In this document: piece by piece, positions 11,558 to 22,989 of the stretch
Layout of the letters: every line of letters begins with the position of its first letter
Position numbering within the stretch: position 1 is the stretch's first letter
Assembly: GCF_029873635.1 (NCBI RefSeq)
Contig: NC_080426.1
Coordinates: 49,800,093-49,864,092 of the forward strand
Direction: 5' to 3'
Source: Malania oleifera
Lineage: Eukaryota; Streptophyta; Magnoliopsida; Santalales; Ximeniaceae
DNA length: 64,000 bases
Program-made: the position numbers and the translations under genes
The notes under the pieces: generated by a model
Told to the model about the DNA's origin: nothing
Database searches by the model: none
What the model saw: only the letters and a program-made list of their open reading frames with translations

Positions 11558-12437
11558 GATGGATCCAGGAAGTAGCGGTACGAATGTTGAGAGGGATGGA
11601 GCAGGACCTTCTAGTATGGGAGGTGCTGATACTGATGTCGTTCTACGTAGCGTCACCCAATAGGTGATGGCTGAGATGACCAGGAGTTCTAGGGAGCATG
11701 GTTGTTCGATCGAGCAGTTTACGAGGATAAAGCCCGCATCCTTTGCTGGAGGAGATGACTCGATTGTAGCTGAAAATTGGGTCCAAGATATTGAAGAGAC
11801 GTTGGCTGTGCTTCCTTGCACAGATGAACAGAAAGTGGTATTTGCAACATTTAAACTGACAAGGGAGGCAAAGCGTTGGTGGAGATCAGCACGACTGATA
11901 GAGGAGTAAAGGCTGGTTCTAGTGTCGGTGACTTGGGATCGATTCAAGGAGCTGTTCTTAGAGCGATATTTTCCTTCTGTTGTTCGGAATGTGAAGGCAG
12001 CAAAGTTTCTGCATCTGGTACAAGGGGCAGATGACTGTATCCTAGTATGCAGCTCGGTTTATCGAGTTGTCACGTTTTGCTCCACATCTAGCACCTGATG
12101 AAAAGAAAAATGCCACGAAGTTTAAAGAGGGATTAAAGAAGAACTTGTTTGAGCAGGTGATTGGCTTCAAAGCTCAGACATTTATAGAGATTGTAGATAG
12201 GGCTGCGATTATTGAGAGTAGTATACAGAGGGGTATAACGGCTCAGAATCAGAGGAAGAGGCTTGTGCCTCAGGGTTTGCAAGCTGGCTCCAGTAGGGGT
12301 CCATGGAGAAGAGGTCGTGATAAAGGAGATCAAAGGCAGACGACAGGACCCCGTGAGAATCAGGGCACGTTGTTTTTCCCGGTATGTCAGACGTGCAGGA
12401 GACGCCATTCGGGAGAGTGCTTGGCTGGGAGAGGTGT
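11558..12437 (+). pseudogene. Gypsy gag (fossil)
   Basis: A Retrotrans_gag domain is visible: WVQDIEETLAVLPCTDEQKV and ATFKLTREAKRWWRS, then FAPHLAPDEKKNATKFKEGL, then an Arg-rich segment and the first part of a CCHC zinc knuckle. It resembles chromovirus gag. The region ends inside the knuckle. Broken. Confidence 0.85.
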
Positions 12438-13461
12438 ATGTTAAGGGTCGTAGTTCATATGTTATGATATGCCAAAATTCATGAAAGTATTATCTTGACA
12501 GATATTAGTATGAAACAATTATGTATCATTATTTGAGATTTACTATATGTTATCAAAACCTGGAGGGCTTGGTTTAGGCTTTCACGAAACACGGTACCGT
12601 AGCTATATGTCTACCACACGTCGTAAGGGACTGTGGGAGAACGGAAGTCGATGTGGTTTTATGATAGTGCAGGCGCCCCTCTAGTAGTCCGGGTCAGGAG
12701 GGGCAGTCTCATCGTACTTACAGACTTATGTTGATCTAGCGCGGTTGGCTAGTCATTGCTAGGTCCCGCCTTTGGGCTGCACAACCTAGTCATGTGGGGG
12801 TAAGACATGACACCAGCCAGCTATCCATCTAGGGTGTTATTTCATGTACAATTATATAATATGATTTTCATGTATAGAAACTCAGTATGTTATACCATGT
12901 TATGATAAATTAAGTTTTATCCAGATATGATACAAACAGTTTTACCAAGTATGATTTATTTACTGTTATATGTATAACAAGAAAATACTCATGTTGTCAC
13001 ACACTGATGTTAGTTTATTTCCCTTACTGAGAGGTGTCTCACCCCATCTATATAAACATTTCAGGAAACCCAGATAAAAGAGCGGATAGAGCTCCGCAGC
13101 GTCAGAGGTCAACTGTCCTACCCTGTTAGAAGGTTAAGTCGGGATGCTAGGGTCTAATGGATTTTTGGGCTATAACCCTAGGGCACCTTTTTGGTCTTTT
13201 GGGGATCTGTACATGTATATGACAGGTTTGGTAAAACTCTGGTATTGTGTTGTTAGATGATTTGATATGTATATATGATTTTACATTTTCCGTTGTTTAA
13301 GTAACAGAGTTGTATTTCAAGTATATCCCTAGTACCCATGGGTCTAGGTTAATTATGTTTTATCAGTTGAACAAGATATCAGGCTTATTATATTAAATGC
13401 TATTATAAATAAATAAATAAATATATATATATATATAAGGTAAAATAGAGAGGTTGTTACA
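12438..13461 (+). repeat. 3' part of a Gypsy-type LTR (LTR B)
   Basis: Matches 19835-20467 from its first bases (TTATGATATGYCAAAATTC) to CATACTCATGTTG-type sequence, then runs on through the conserved CTTACTGAGAGGTGTC block (13023) to an LTR-like end GAGGTTGTTACA. The adjoining DNA at 13462 is host sequence. No matching 5' half or target duplication was found. Confidence 0.75.
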
Positions 13462-13960
13462 ATAATGACCACCGTATTCTTATTAATTTTCATACTTCCT
13501 TACATTAATTAACAACATATTAAGTAGGCAGTAATACATATTAATTTTATTTTTCTTTACCTTGAGACTAAACGCATAAAGTATTTTTATATTAGTTTGT
13601 CTTATAAATTAAAGTGAATTTGACTCCCTTTTGAGAACTCTTTTCTAATTGTTCATGGTTATTTGATCTCTTTTAAAATTGAATTCTTTTATATAATTCT
13701 TTTATCACTCTAAATTTTTGGTGATCAATTTCTAAGAACTTAACCCTTCTTTTGTAGCCCAAATAATGTGATATAAATTAAAGTTGACACTACTAGTCAA
13801 AGATGACAATTCTAGGGTAAGCTAATTAGTTTTTGGTGAAGAGGTATGAAGCTATCGCTTACTTGAGAGACAATAGTGAGATGTTTTCAATGATAACTCT
13901 AACAAAGATTTTGTTAACCTCATAGGCAATGATGTTGCTTAGGGTTTGGGCATTCTACAT

Positions 13961-14404
13961 GGGGGTATATTTGAATTGAGTTGACACAGTAAAATACTCA
14001 AACTTGACTTGACTAAAAAATGTTAAGCTTGAAACTCGACTCAAACTCGACCAATCTCAAAATTGTTAAACTCGAACTCGACTCAATTAGAAATTCTTAA
14101 AACTTGGGCTTGACTCGATTAAGATCGACTCAATTGTAATTAAATACTAAACACATATAAATATATATACTGTTCATAGATATATTTATAAAATATATAT
14201 TATATGACTAATATAATATAAAAATAATAAATTTAAAAAGTTCACTTAGACTCAAAAATTGACTCAAGTGCTATTATCAAATTCAAACTTGACTTGTTAT
14301 AATACTTGAGTAACTCGAACTTGACTCGAATTCATGTAGAATCGAGTCGAGTCGAGTCAAGACTGGATAGCTTTTGAGTAGGTTTGACTCACCTACACCC
14401 CTAA
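13961..14404. mobile_element. hAT-like MITE, left copy
   Basis: About 440 bases, with ends GGGGGTAT and ACCCCTAA and flanking octamers TTCTACAT and TTTTACAT (7 of 8 match). The interior is rich in ACTCGACTC/GAGTCGAGT-type repeats. Short, non-coding and with an 8-base duplication, it fits a non-autonomous hAT element. The same element lies at 27612-28040. Confidence 0.6.
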
Positions 14405-16638
14405 TTTTACATCATGATAATGATATGAAAAGACTCCATGGTTGTACGATTTTTATGACCATCACTTAAATACTATATTTGAAAGAAAAGAGAGAATAAT
14501 AGAATTTGTTATAATATAAAACACTAACTTAGTGTCTTCCTCTCTATCGATAATATCTCTATTGTTCAATGCCCTCAAAGGTTGGTGCAATTGGATGTGG
14601 GTGAATTGAAAGCCTCCCTAGTAATAGAAAATCTTGGATTCGATTCTGCGTAAAGATTAGTCCTTGATCAACTAGAAGGGAGCTACGAAATCGATCACGT
14701 CCTCGCATGATTTGATGTCATCCAAAGTGTTCAAAGGGATCTTCCATAATAGAATTCTAGGTTGTTCAAAACACCCCCACACACACACAATGACCATCAT
14801 ACTCTTATTGACTAATACCCGCTAAAAAAACATTAATAATATATTACGTAACAAGTAATACTAGCTAATCTTATTTCTTTAACTTGAGACTAAAGATATA
14901 AGTGTTTTATTATTTTTTTTTATAAGTTAAAAGTGAATTCGACTAACTTCTTTTTGAAAACTCTTTTATGATTGACTTCAATCTTACTAAACTTCTTTTA
15001 AAATTGACATCTTTTTACAATTCTTTTGTAGCTCAAGTATTGCGAGTTCATTTTTTTAAAATAATAATAATATTATTACTTTGTCCCAATGTTTGATACT
15101 CATAAATTGTAATGAAAAACTATATATGGAGAAATTTTAAATACCAATTTCACTACAATTTATTTTATTTTTTTATGGAATAAATAAACCATAACTCTTT
15201 TTCATACAATGTTTTTTTTTTTTTTTTTGGTTGATGACTTGACGTTCTTGCCTTTCACTTAGGCGACACCAAATCAGGCGATAAAAATATTACCATCTGC
15301 CTATTAATGCATTTCTAATAATTCATCATATAGATTACAAGTGCAGAATCAAATTTAAAACCTTGACATCACCAGACATGAACTTTGCCCTTACCATTTA
15401 AAATAAATTTTTTTTTTATTAGAGTACATCAGATATTTTTTTGATGTGTCAATTTTGAGATGTAATATTAAATATTTGCTTTCCAGATGATTATTCCAGC
15501 TCATATTGTTCAATAAAACATTAGTTGAAAATTTCAAATAATAATTGGGTTACCATAAGAGGAATTAATTTTCAATGAAATAAAAAAGGAATTCAAATAA
15601 TTCCAAAAATATAAAATTTTTAATGACTTAAAAAGATAATTTTAGGGCAATATTTTAAAAAGTAGTTTAGTAAGAATCATTGTAAGACAATAAAAATAAC
15701 CACAAAACTTTAAAATTTAAAATCTTTAGGGTACTAAAGCTAATTCCAATTCAAATGCAAAGGACAATTTAATAATTTATAAAAAAATTTTAAATAAATA
15801 TTATTTTAATTGTAACATTTAAAATTATCCTAAATCTGTTTTTCTTTTATGGTTAGGATTTTTTTGTCCGATTAAAAGTTCATATTAAGTTTATTTATGA
15901 TACAAACTTGTCTTTTATTGAATACATCTTTTCACTTGTCATCCATCTCAAACCTGAAATTCTAGGATCAAATTTTTGTTATAATATCAATTTTGAATTA
16001 AGAAAACTTAAATGTTAATAATGTGCAAAATTAAATTTTTATTTATTAATTTATTATATATTTTTCATTTCAACTTTTAAGGTAATTTTTAAGTTCCAAA
16101 TACTCTCACCATAAAAGTATTGAACTATTATTACATGGAAATTAAAAAATAATTTTAATACTAGAAACCCAAATTAGAAAGAATTTTTTCCCACAGTTTC
16201 TTTTCTTTTGAGTCCAATGAGAATAATAATTTGTAAATCTAACCCTATGATGCTAATACTTTTTTTTTTAGTCAATTGAAAGCTCATATTGAGTTTGAAT
16301 TATATAACGGAAGATAGTTTATCTCTCATCTCATATTGATTCTCACTCTCGTTCATATTGAGATTTGAGTTGCACCACGTGAGATAATTTATATCTTATT
16401 TCATATTTCTTCTCATTTTTTCTTAAATGTCTAATCCTTGTTCTGAAAAAAAAAAAAAAAAATTCTTTTCCCCACATATTTATTTTATTTTTTGGTTTGG
16501 TCCCGAAAGAATCATAAATTGCAAAATCAGACCCATCACTCTGCTTTCACGAGTTTTTTCGCGGATTATCTTTTTTTTTTTTAAATATATTAAATAATAC
16601 CTCTTTCAGGGAAATATTTCCCAGAATGACTCTGACAT

Positions 16639-16796
16639 AATCTCGCTACTCCAAGTAGCGAGATTTACTTTTGACTGAAGGGCTCGTGTTGACGCGTGGC
16701 AAATCTCGCTACTTGGAGTAACGAGATTTTCTTGGGATACTTATTGCTCTGCCAACCGCCTTTTGATGCGTGGTAAATCTCGCTACTCCAAGTAGC
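16639..16796. repeat. Subterminal palindromes of the MULE, left cluster
   Basis: Three copies of a near-perfect palindrome with arms AATCTCGCTACT and AGTAGCGAGATT and a 3-base centre: 16639-16665, 16702-16727, and a shorter one at 16776-16796. The first lies in the TIR itself. Confidence 0.85.
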
Positions 16797-17149
16797 TTCT
16801 GGCCTACTAGTTGAGGCTGCTGCTTATTATCTTGTCCTCTTTTCTTTCATGCAGTTGTCGCTGCCGATTTGGCATTTGTTGTTGCTTATTTTCTTCTACC
16901 CCCATTCTTTCCCACTTATGTGCCAGTAGCTACCACCTCCACCTTAAAATCTTCATCGCTGAAATCATCGTTTTCATCTTCCCCATCAGATATCTCTATA
17001 ACAGTTAACGACTTTTCTGTGCTACAGCCCTTGATACTTTCTTCCTCGCTGACACTTGGGGAATTTCATGTTAATTCCCAACATCAAGAACAATAACTTT
17101 TGAAATGAGTAGAAGACTCGATAAGTATAATTGTAGTAGTCATTGGAGG

Positions 17150-18420
17150 AGTAATGACTAGTCTATCTGATCTGAGATCATCAGGGTGTTTCCTTACTTG
17201 GACAAATGGTATGGTTTGGAGCAAATTGGCCAGGGTGATTGCTAATCAGAGATGGATTCTGGGGGATCTGAAGGCTAAGGTTGAATTCCTTTTCCCTGGG
17301 ATTCTCTCTAATCACTCGATTTGCCTAATTTCCCTGTTTGAAGAGGGGTGTCTGGGAAGACGATCTTTAAAATTTTTCAACATGTGGACTCTAAACCATA
17401 ATTTTCTCGACATTATCATACAAGGTTGGGATGCGCAAGTCTAGGGCTTTGAGCAATTCAAATTGGTGAGGAGACTTCAAGGCTAGGGCTTAATGCATTC
17501 CATTTCTCCCACATTTCGGCTAGAGTATAGAAGGCTGGGAATGATGTGATCGAGCTCATAACAAAAACTGCACGACAATCCCTCGCATGGTGACCTAAAA
17601 CTACTATTGAATGAAAGGAGAGGGATTGTGAAATGATAGATAGGAAAGGAGAAGGACTGTGAAATGATAGGTGGTCTGGGTGTGCTGGATCTAAAAGTTT
17701 GGAATCTTTCTTTGCTCACAAAAACACTCTGGAATATCCACTCTAAAAAAGACTCTCTCTGATCCAAATGCGTCAATCAAATCTACCTGAAAGGTTCAAG
17801 TTTGTGGGAGGTCAGGATAACAAATGATGAATCCTTACTATACAAAAAGCTCATTGGAATTAAGAACCAGATTATGTCAAGATGTGCGAACCACCTGGAT
17901 GCATTGCTTCAGCTTTTTGAGGAATGAGACCTCGATCATTCTAGCTCTTCCATTTGCTATAACTTCTAAATAACTAAAGGAACTACAGTTCCTTGGTCCA
18001 TGGTGGTTTGGAATAGTGAAAGTACCCCTATACATGCTTTCACTCTTTGGCTGGGAATTATAAGGAAACTACCTACTTGTGATAGGCTTATTGGGTTTGA
18101 AGGAAACTTGTATTGTTCCTTTTGGTTGGTAAGAGAGTTGGTCTGACCTCTACTGTTTATCTCATATGGAATGCCATAAATAGGAAAAGGTTTGAAGGAA
18201 AATTCATATTCCCAATGGAGTTGATTGTGACCATTCAAAAACATATATACACAGTACTAGACCAAAAGACCCCTAGATTGCTCAAGCTCTTTTAAGATCC
18301 TGAGTGTTGACTTTATTGCTTGTAATTTTGATGGGACTCATTTCCTCCCTATATCTGTCCAGTGTTCCATGTAAATACTCATTTTGATCAACATATTTAC
18401 TTTTCAATCAAAAAAAGAGT
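17150..18420 (+). mobile_element. LINE (non-LTR) fragment, 3' end with poly(A)
   Basis: At 17154-17440 the frame reads like the C-terminal part of a plant LINE endonuclease (DLRSSGCFLTWTNG, then a segment ending in a WTLNHNFLDII-type motif). At about 17650-18300 weaker similarity to the zinc-binding RT tail (zf-RVT-like) can be followed in pieces. The sequence ends in an A-rich tail at 18408-18417. The reverse transcriptase core expected between these parts is missing, so this is an internally deleted copy with several stops. It lies inside the MULE, either captured by it or inserted into it. Confidence 0.7.
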
Positions 18421-18619
18421 ATGATAAATTGATGGATCATCGACTCTCTTTGTGCTACAGATAGCGGCAATAAATGGAACATAAAATTTAAATATTTCCT
18501 ACTTAATAATAAAATATATAAAAATTTTTCTATTTAATTAAATATAATTACTGTATATTTATAGTGTATGATTGTTATATATTACATTTTAACTAAATTA
18601 CAAATTTGTAAATTAAGAA

Positions 18620-18713
18620 AATCTCGCTACTCCAAGTAGCGATATTTAAAAGCGAGCCCTATTCTTGCAGAGTCACGTGGCACCAAAATCTCGCTACTTA
18701 GAGTAGCGAGATT
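18620..18713. repeat. Subterminal palindromes of the MULE, right cluster
   Basis: Two more copies of the AATCTCGCTACT/AGTAGCGAGATT palindrome, at 18620-18645 and 18687-18713. The outer one mirrors the palindrome in the left TIR. Confidence 0.85.
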
Positions 18714-18993
18714 ACGTTAGAGTCATTCTGAAAAATATTTCCCTGAAATGCATATTATTTAATATATTTAAAAAAATAATAATAATTCGTGAAAAAACAC
18801 CTGCTTTCACCAAATTTAATGACCTCATCTGTCTCCAAACTTTGAATTAAATGTTACAGCTGTGAATCCCACCCAACTTCCCAGAAATTAAAATAAATAA
18901 ATACCTCTCACTATTCCCTTCTCCTTCCCCTCCCCCCCTCCTCCTCCACCCCAAATGTATACCACCTCCCCCACGCCTCCCCTTCGCCTACAA

Positions 18994-19458
18994 ATGTCCT
19001 CCACCAACCCCACCACCACCGCCGCTTGCAGCGCCCCTCCCACCACCGCCGCTTGCGGCGCCCCTCCCACCACCCTCACTGGCTCCACCACCACCACCAC
19101 TGTCACCACCACTACCACAACCACCGCCACCTGCCCTACTCATAGGTCCATCAGCCGGAGCGTCACCAACCTCGGCCTCGGCTACGCCATCGCCATAGCC
19201 CTCGGCTTCTTCGTCGTCCTCCTCTCCACCGTCCTCCTCGCCTCCTACCTCTACTGCCGCGCCTCCCGCCGCCGCCGCTCCTGCCACTCCCGAAACCCTA
19301 ACCCTGATTCTGGCTCCGACGGCATCATGGTCTCCCACAAATTCTTCGCCGCCGGCCTCGATCAGACTGTCATAAATTCGTACCCAAAGTTCCCGCCCGT
19401 CAAATCCTGCGATCTCGGGAACGCGGATACGATGTTTACGATGTGTTCCGAGCCATGA
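18994..19458 (+). pseudogene. ATL67: ATL67-like RING-H2 gene, left copy, RING domain lost
   Basis: Paralogue of the intact gene at 30364. From the matching ATG it encodes about 154 residues: a Thr/Pro-rich N-terminus (longer than in the right copy), the membrane segment LGYAIAIALGFFVVLLSTVL, a basic stretch and the ATL-family GLD motif (AAGLDQTVINSYPKF). Homology stops at about 19448, exactly where the first RING cysteines should follow, and a few foreign codons lead to a stop in LTR-derived sequence. An acidic stretch (Asp-rich in the right copy) is also missing. Without a RING domain it cannot be a ubiquitin ligase. The frame up to the break is open, so a membrane-anchored fragment could in principle be made. 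Its promoter region is interrupted by the MULE. An upstream in-frame ATG at 18955 exists, but it is out of frame in the intact paralogue. Confidence 0.88.
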
Positions 19459-20467
19459 GTTTAGTTTTGTGTGTATGAGAATAATTTTCATAAAATTGTA
19501 TTTTATCAGAATAATGTGATTTTTTCAAAATAAGTAAATTTTTTTTAATTTTCAGGAAAATCATGAAATAAGTATAGGAACTATGTTTAAAAGTATGGTA
19601 TTAAAACAGTATAGGAATTTCAAACTATGTATGTTAAAATATATGTCGGCATAAGCGTCATGATTTTACCTGATATAATATGACAGCATAAAGGCCATGG
19701 TTTTTACATGATATAATATGCCGGCGTAAGGGTCGTTATTTTTACATAATATACTATGTCGGCGTAAGGGTCATGGTTTTATATGATATGCTATGTCGAA
19801 GTAAGGGCCGTGATTTAGAAGATACAAAATGTCAGGGTAAGGGCCCAAGTTTATACGTTATGATATGTCAAAATTCATAAAAGTATTACCATGACAGATA
19901 TTAGCATGAAACAGTTATGTATCATTATTTGAAATTTACTATATGTTATCAAAACCTGGAGGGTTTGGTTTAGGCTTTCACGAAACACGGTACCGTAACT
20001 ATATGTTCATGATAATGTATATGTTAGTGCTACCACACGTCGTAAGGGACTGTGGGAGAATGGAAGTCGATGTGGTTTTGTGGAAGTGCAGGCGCCCCTC
20101 TGGTAGTTCGGGTCAAGAGGGGCAGACCCATCGTACTTATAGACTTATGTTGATCTAGCGTGGTTGGCTAGCCATTGCTAGGTCCCGTCTTTGGGCTGCA
20201 CAACTTAATCATGTAGGGAGTAAGACATGACACCAGCTAGCTTTCCATTCAAGGTGTTATTTCATGTACAGTTATATAAGATTATTTTCATGTATAGAAA
20301 CTCAGCATGTTATACCATGTTATGATAAATTAAGTTTTATCCAGATATGATACAAACAGTTTTACCAAGTATGATAAATTAAGTTTTATCCAGATATGAT
20401 ACAAACAGTTTTACCAAGTATGATTTATGTAGTGTTATATGTATAATACAAAAATACTCATGTTGCC
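19449..20467 (+). repeat. Gypsy-type LTR fragment (LTR B), middle part
   Basis: Adjoins the truncated RING gene. From about 19835 it matches the LTR piece at 12438-13010, stopping at the same CATGTTG context where the minus-strand chromovirus begins. That chromovirus therefore inserted into this LTR. Neither true LTR end is present. Confidence 0.75.
19640..19860 (+). repeat. ~45-base tandem repeat in LTR B
   Basis: Five imperfect units built on TATGTCGGCGTAAGGGTCAT followed by a T-rich GGTTTTACATGATATAA-type half. Copies lie at about 19645, 19690, 19735, 19785 and 19830. Non-coding and within the LTR. Confidence 0.75.
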
Positions 20468-22501
20468 TGTCACGCCCTGAACCCTGAAATGGGCCCTAGG
20501 GGTGAATTAAGTAACCTAACCTGTCTCTGTATCAATATAAACCATACACGATACCATATACAAGAGGGTCCGATCCCGTGGGGTAATGAATGCCCTATAT
20601 ACATACATACAAAACATGTCCATACTCATCAATATACGCAGCGAAATACGGCCTTTCTTTACATCAAATTGTACCATACTAGAGTCTATACCATACAAGG
20701 TTAAACATTCCCACAAGACTATACATACTACGGGTGTCTACAAAATCCATCACGACAACCCGGTTACAAAACTCGTATCTATCAGGTACTAGCAGTAGCT
20801 AAACACACCCCCGCTTCCGGATGCTAGGATGTTAGTTTCGGCTACTCAAAGGACCTAAAAAATATTTGTATATATTTGGGGCGAGACACCTCTCAGTAAG
20901 GAAGAAAACAGGTTATATCAGTGTGTGACATACCAGTGTCATTTTCATACTTCATAACACATACATACGATACAGTTTGAAACACATACGTACAGTTTCA
21001 AAACAAGTTCCATACATTCCCATACAATTCCATACAGTTCCAGTATTTCCACAAAATCCATTCTAGTTCATACAATACTCAAATACATACATACATACAT
21101 ATGGTCAGTGTCGTCACACTACTCACAACTGCACAAGTCACCTAGTCTCACAGTGGTTACGTCCCAACACATTAAACTACGAAGGTTTCCGACTCAGGCC
21201 CAATAGTGAATCCATTGCTACATATGCAACTACACAAGGTCACCTGGTCTAACCCTGATTACGTTACCATGTGCAAACTACGCTGCGTCAACCTAGGCCC
21301 ACTGTGGTCCATTGCTACATTCGATGACCAACCGAATCATACTGGTGATATTTTGCACCCCGGATATAGAGCCGACCACTCTTGCCCACGGTAGTTAGCC
21401 GTTACAGGGCACAGCATACGGTAGTTAGCCGCCCCTAGCTGTTACGGTGTACGGTAGTTAGTCGCCCCTAGCCGTTTCACAAAACCTGGAATCACTTTGG
21501 AACTCACGTCCCTATACATTTCAGCGTATGGTAATAAGCCGCCACATAACTATTTTTCACAAATACTTGGAACATTTACTTACATACACACATACCACAC
21601 TTATTTGGTTTATGGCAAATCATATCGTTTACAATTTCAAGTATACAGTTTATGCAAATATGGATTACAGTCACCTCAATAATACAGTTTAAACAACACA
21701 AACGGTTTTCCAATCAAATAAGAGATGATACCTGAAATCTCCAATTTTCTCGAAAACTATAACCCAAAAATCCCGTGTTTTTACTCGATAGATTTCCCCA
21801 AATAAGTAGTCAAAACATACATACGATCGTAGCCTACAGGCTTACCGATCCTGATTTCAAAAATGAACTGATATAAAGAGAATCCTCTTACCTCAACCCG
21901 AAACCAAATTACGAACTCTACGGCCCTCAAAACTACAAACCGAGACTCCGAAATCTACAAACCACAATACTAAACATGCTTATAATCCATACTACTACAC
22001 ATATACCGAATCAATAATGAAAACCAAGCCTTACCTCGATTTTGGCTCGAAACCCGAAAATGCTCGAACCGAGATTCCGATCCACAGAAGTTGTAGAGAA
22101 TCCCTCCACGATCCTCGTGGTAACCTCAGATTTTTGATTCTATTAACGACCGGCAAGGAAATCTAGAGAGAGTTTAGAGAGAGAGAGAGAGAAAGTAGAG
22201 AGAGAGGTGAGGAAACTTAATGAAGAAGAAAACCAAATTTTCCTTTTATACCCCCTTTGACTCGCCCAATTTTTGTCGACGAAAAGTACCTTCGTCGACG
22301 AAAAGTCAAGGATTTCGTCGCGGATGTCAGCAGCCTCGTCGACGAAGTCTGATATTTCAATTTCTCCAGACCTCTCGGCTTTTCTTCATCGACGAACCTC
22401 TGAATTTCGTCGACGAAGAGTCTACTGCCTTTGTCGACAAAAGCTGGCTTCATTGACGAAATCTGCAAGAATCCATTTTCTATTTTTTCCGGGTTCTTAC
22501 A
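20468..22501 (-). repeat. 3' LTR of the minus-strand chromovirus, 2034 bases
   Basis: On the minus strand it starts TGTAAGAACCC (22501) and ends GGGCGTGACA (20468), like the LTRs at 45051 and 51902. It includes GTCGAC repeats (22274-22465), TATAAAA near 22244-22250, donor-like GTAAGG near 22033 and the CTTACTGAGAGGTGTC block at 20878-20900. A short GGTAGTTAGCCGCCCCTA direct repeat lies at 21385-21470. Confidence 0.88.
22274..22465. promoter_or_regulatory. TCGTCGACGA palindrome array in the minus-strand LTR
   Basis: About seven variants (TTGTCGACGA, TCGTCGACGA, CTCGTCGACGA, TCATCGACGA, TTCGTCGACGA, TTGTCGACAA, TCATTGACGA) in 190 bases. In the LTR's own orientation the array lies directly upstream of its TATA box. 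Confidence 0.7.
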
Positions 22502-22989
22502 ATCTCCCCTCCTTACAAAAATTTTGTCCTTGAAATTTGCCATCTCTCATTACAATACATTCATACTACTACATACATACTCACTCTAAAGCGAAACCAA
22601 ACTGTCATGACAGACACATACGTACCAAGCTGTCACAATACATACATACTGATACCAAGCGGTCACCATCCATACATTCTCTAGAGGACACGGCAGCCAT
22701 TTATACGCAACCCCATTACAATACGTACATACACACTCTAGAGAATACGGTGGCCATGATACCCAGCTGTTACGATACATACATACTCTACGAATACGGC
22801 GGCCATTTATACGCAGCCACGTTACAATACATACATACACTTCCTCACTTATGGTAGAAGAAAATACCGTGGTTACATACATACAAGTCTCAGGAGTTTA
22901 CAATACAACAAGACCCACCCAAAGACTAACCACCAATACCATACGATAACAGGGTATTACATACATACATACTCATACTACCCTGCTAT

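Larger units (their letters stand above)
9354..12437 (+). mobile_element. Gypsy (chromovirus-like) 5' part: LTR, PBS, gag
   Basis: A 5' LTR (9354-11234), a primer site TGGTATCAGAGCC at 11239-11251 that fits initiator tRNA-Met, and a gag region. Protease, RT and integrase are absent: the element stops in the gag zinc-knuckle region, where an unrelated LTR piece begins at about 12438. The five bases before the LTR are ACTAC, but no partner was found. Fossil. Confidence 0.85.
16551..18800. mobile_element. MULE-like DNA transposon with long TIRs, non-autonomous
   Basis: The ends GAGTTTTTTCGCG and (reverse) GTGTTTTTTCACG open terminal inverted repeats of about 110 bases. It is flanked by a perfect 10-base duplication CTGCTTTCAC (16541-16550 and 18801-18810). 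The paralogous segment has a single CTGCTTTCAC at 30169-30178, which confirms the empty site. Duplication length, a terminal G and long TIRs fit Mutator-like elements. No transposase is visible. The interior holds an unidentified stretch (16800-17140) and a LINE fragment (about 17150-18417). It ends about 190 bases before the start codon of the left ATL67-like copy, so it sits in that copy's promoter or leader. Confidence 0.88.
13598..19448 (+). repeat. Segmental duplication, left copy
   Basis: Matches 27220-30786 in the same orientation, starting at TGTCTTATAAATTAAAG and ending inside the ATL67-like coding sequence just before the RING domain. By eye identity is roughly 95-97% in non-coding parts, with small indels. 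This copy contains a 2250-base insertion at 16551-18800 that is absent from the right copy. Both copies share the hAT-like MITE, so the MITE predates the duplication. The sequence at 14413-16540 is AT-rich and holds no gene that I can see. Confidence 0.93.

Noticed and set aside
18988-19491. Minus-strand Gly-rich frame opposite the RING gene, also at 30358-30855
   Set aside because: Antisense shadow of the GC-rich ATL67-like coding sequence; Gly and Ala runs mirror the Pro/Thr codons.
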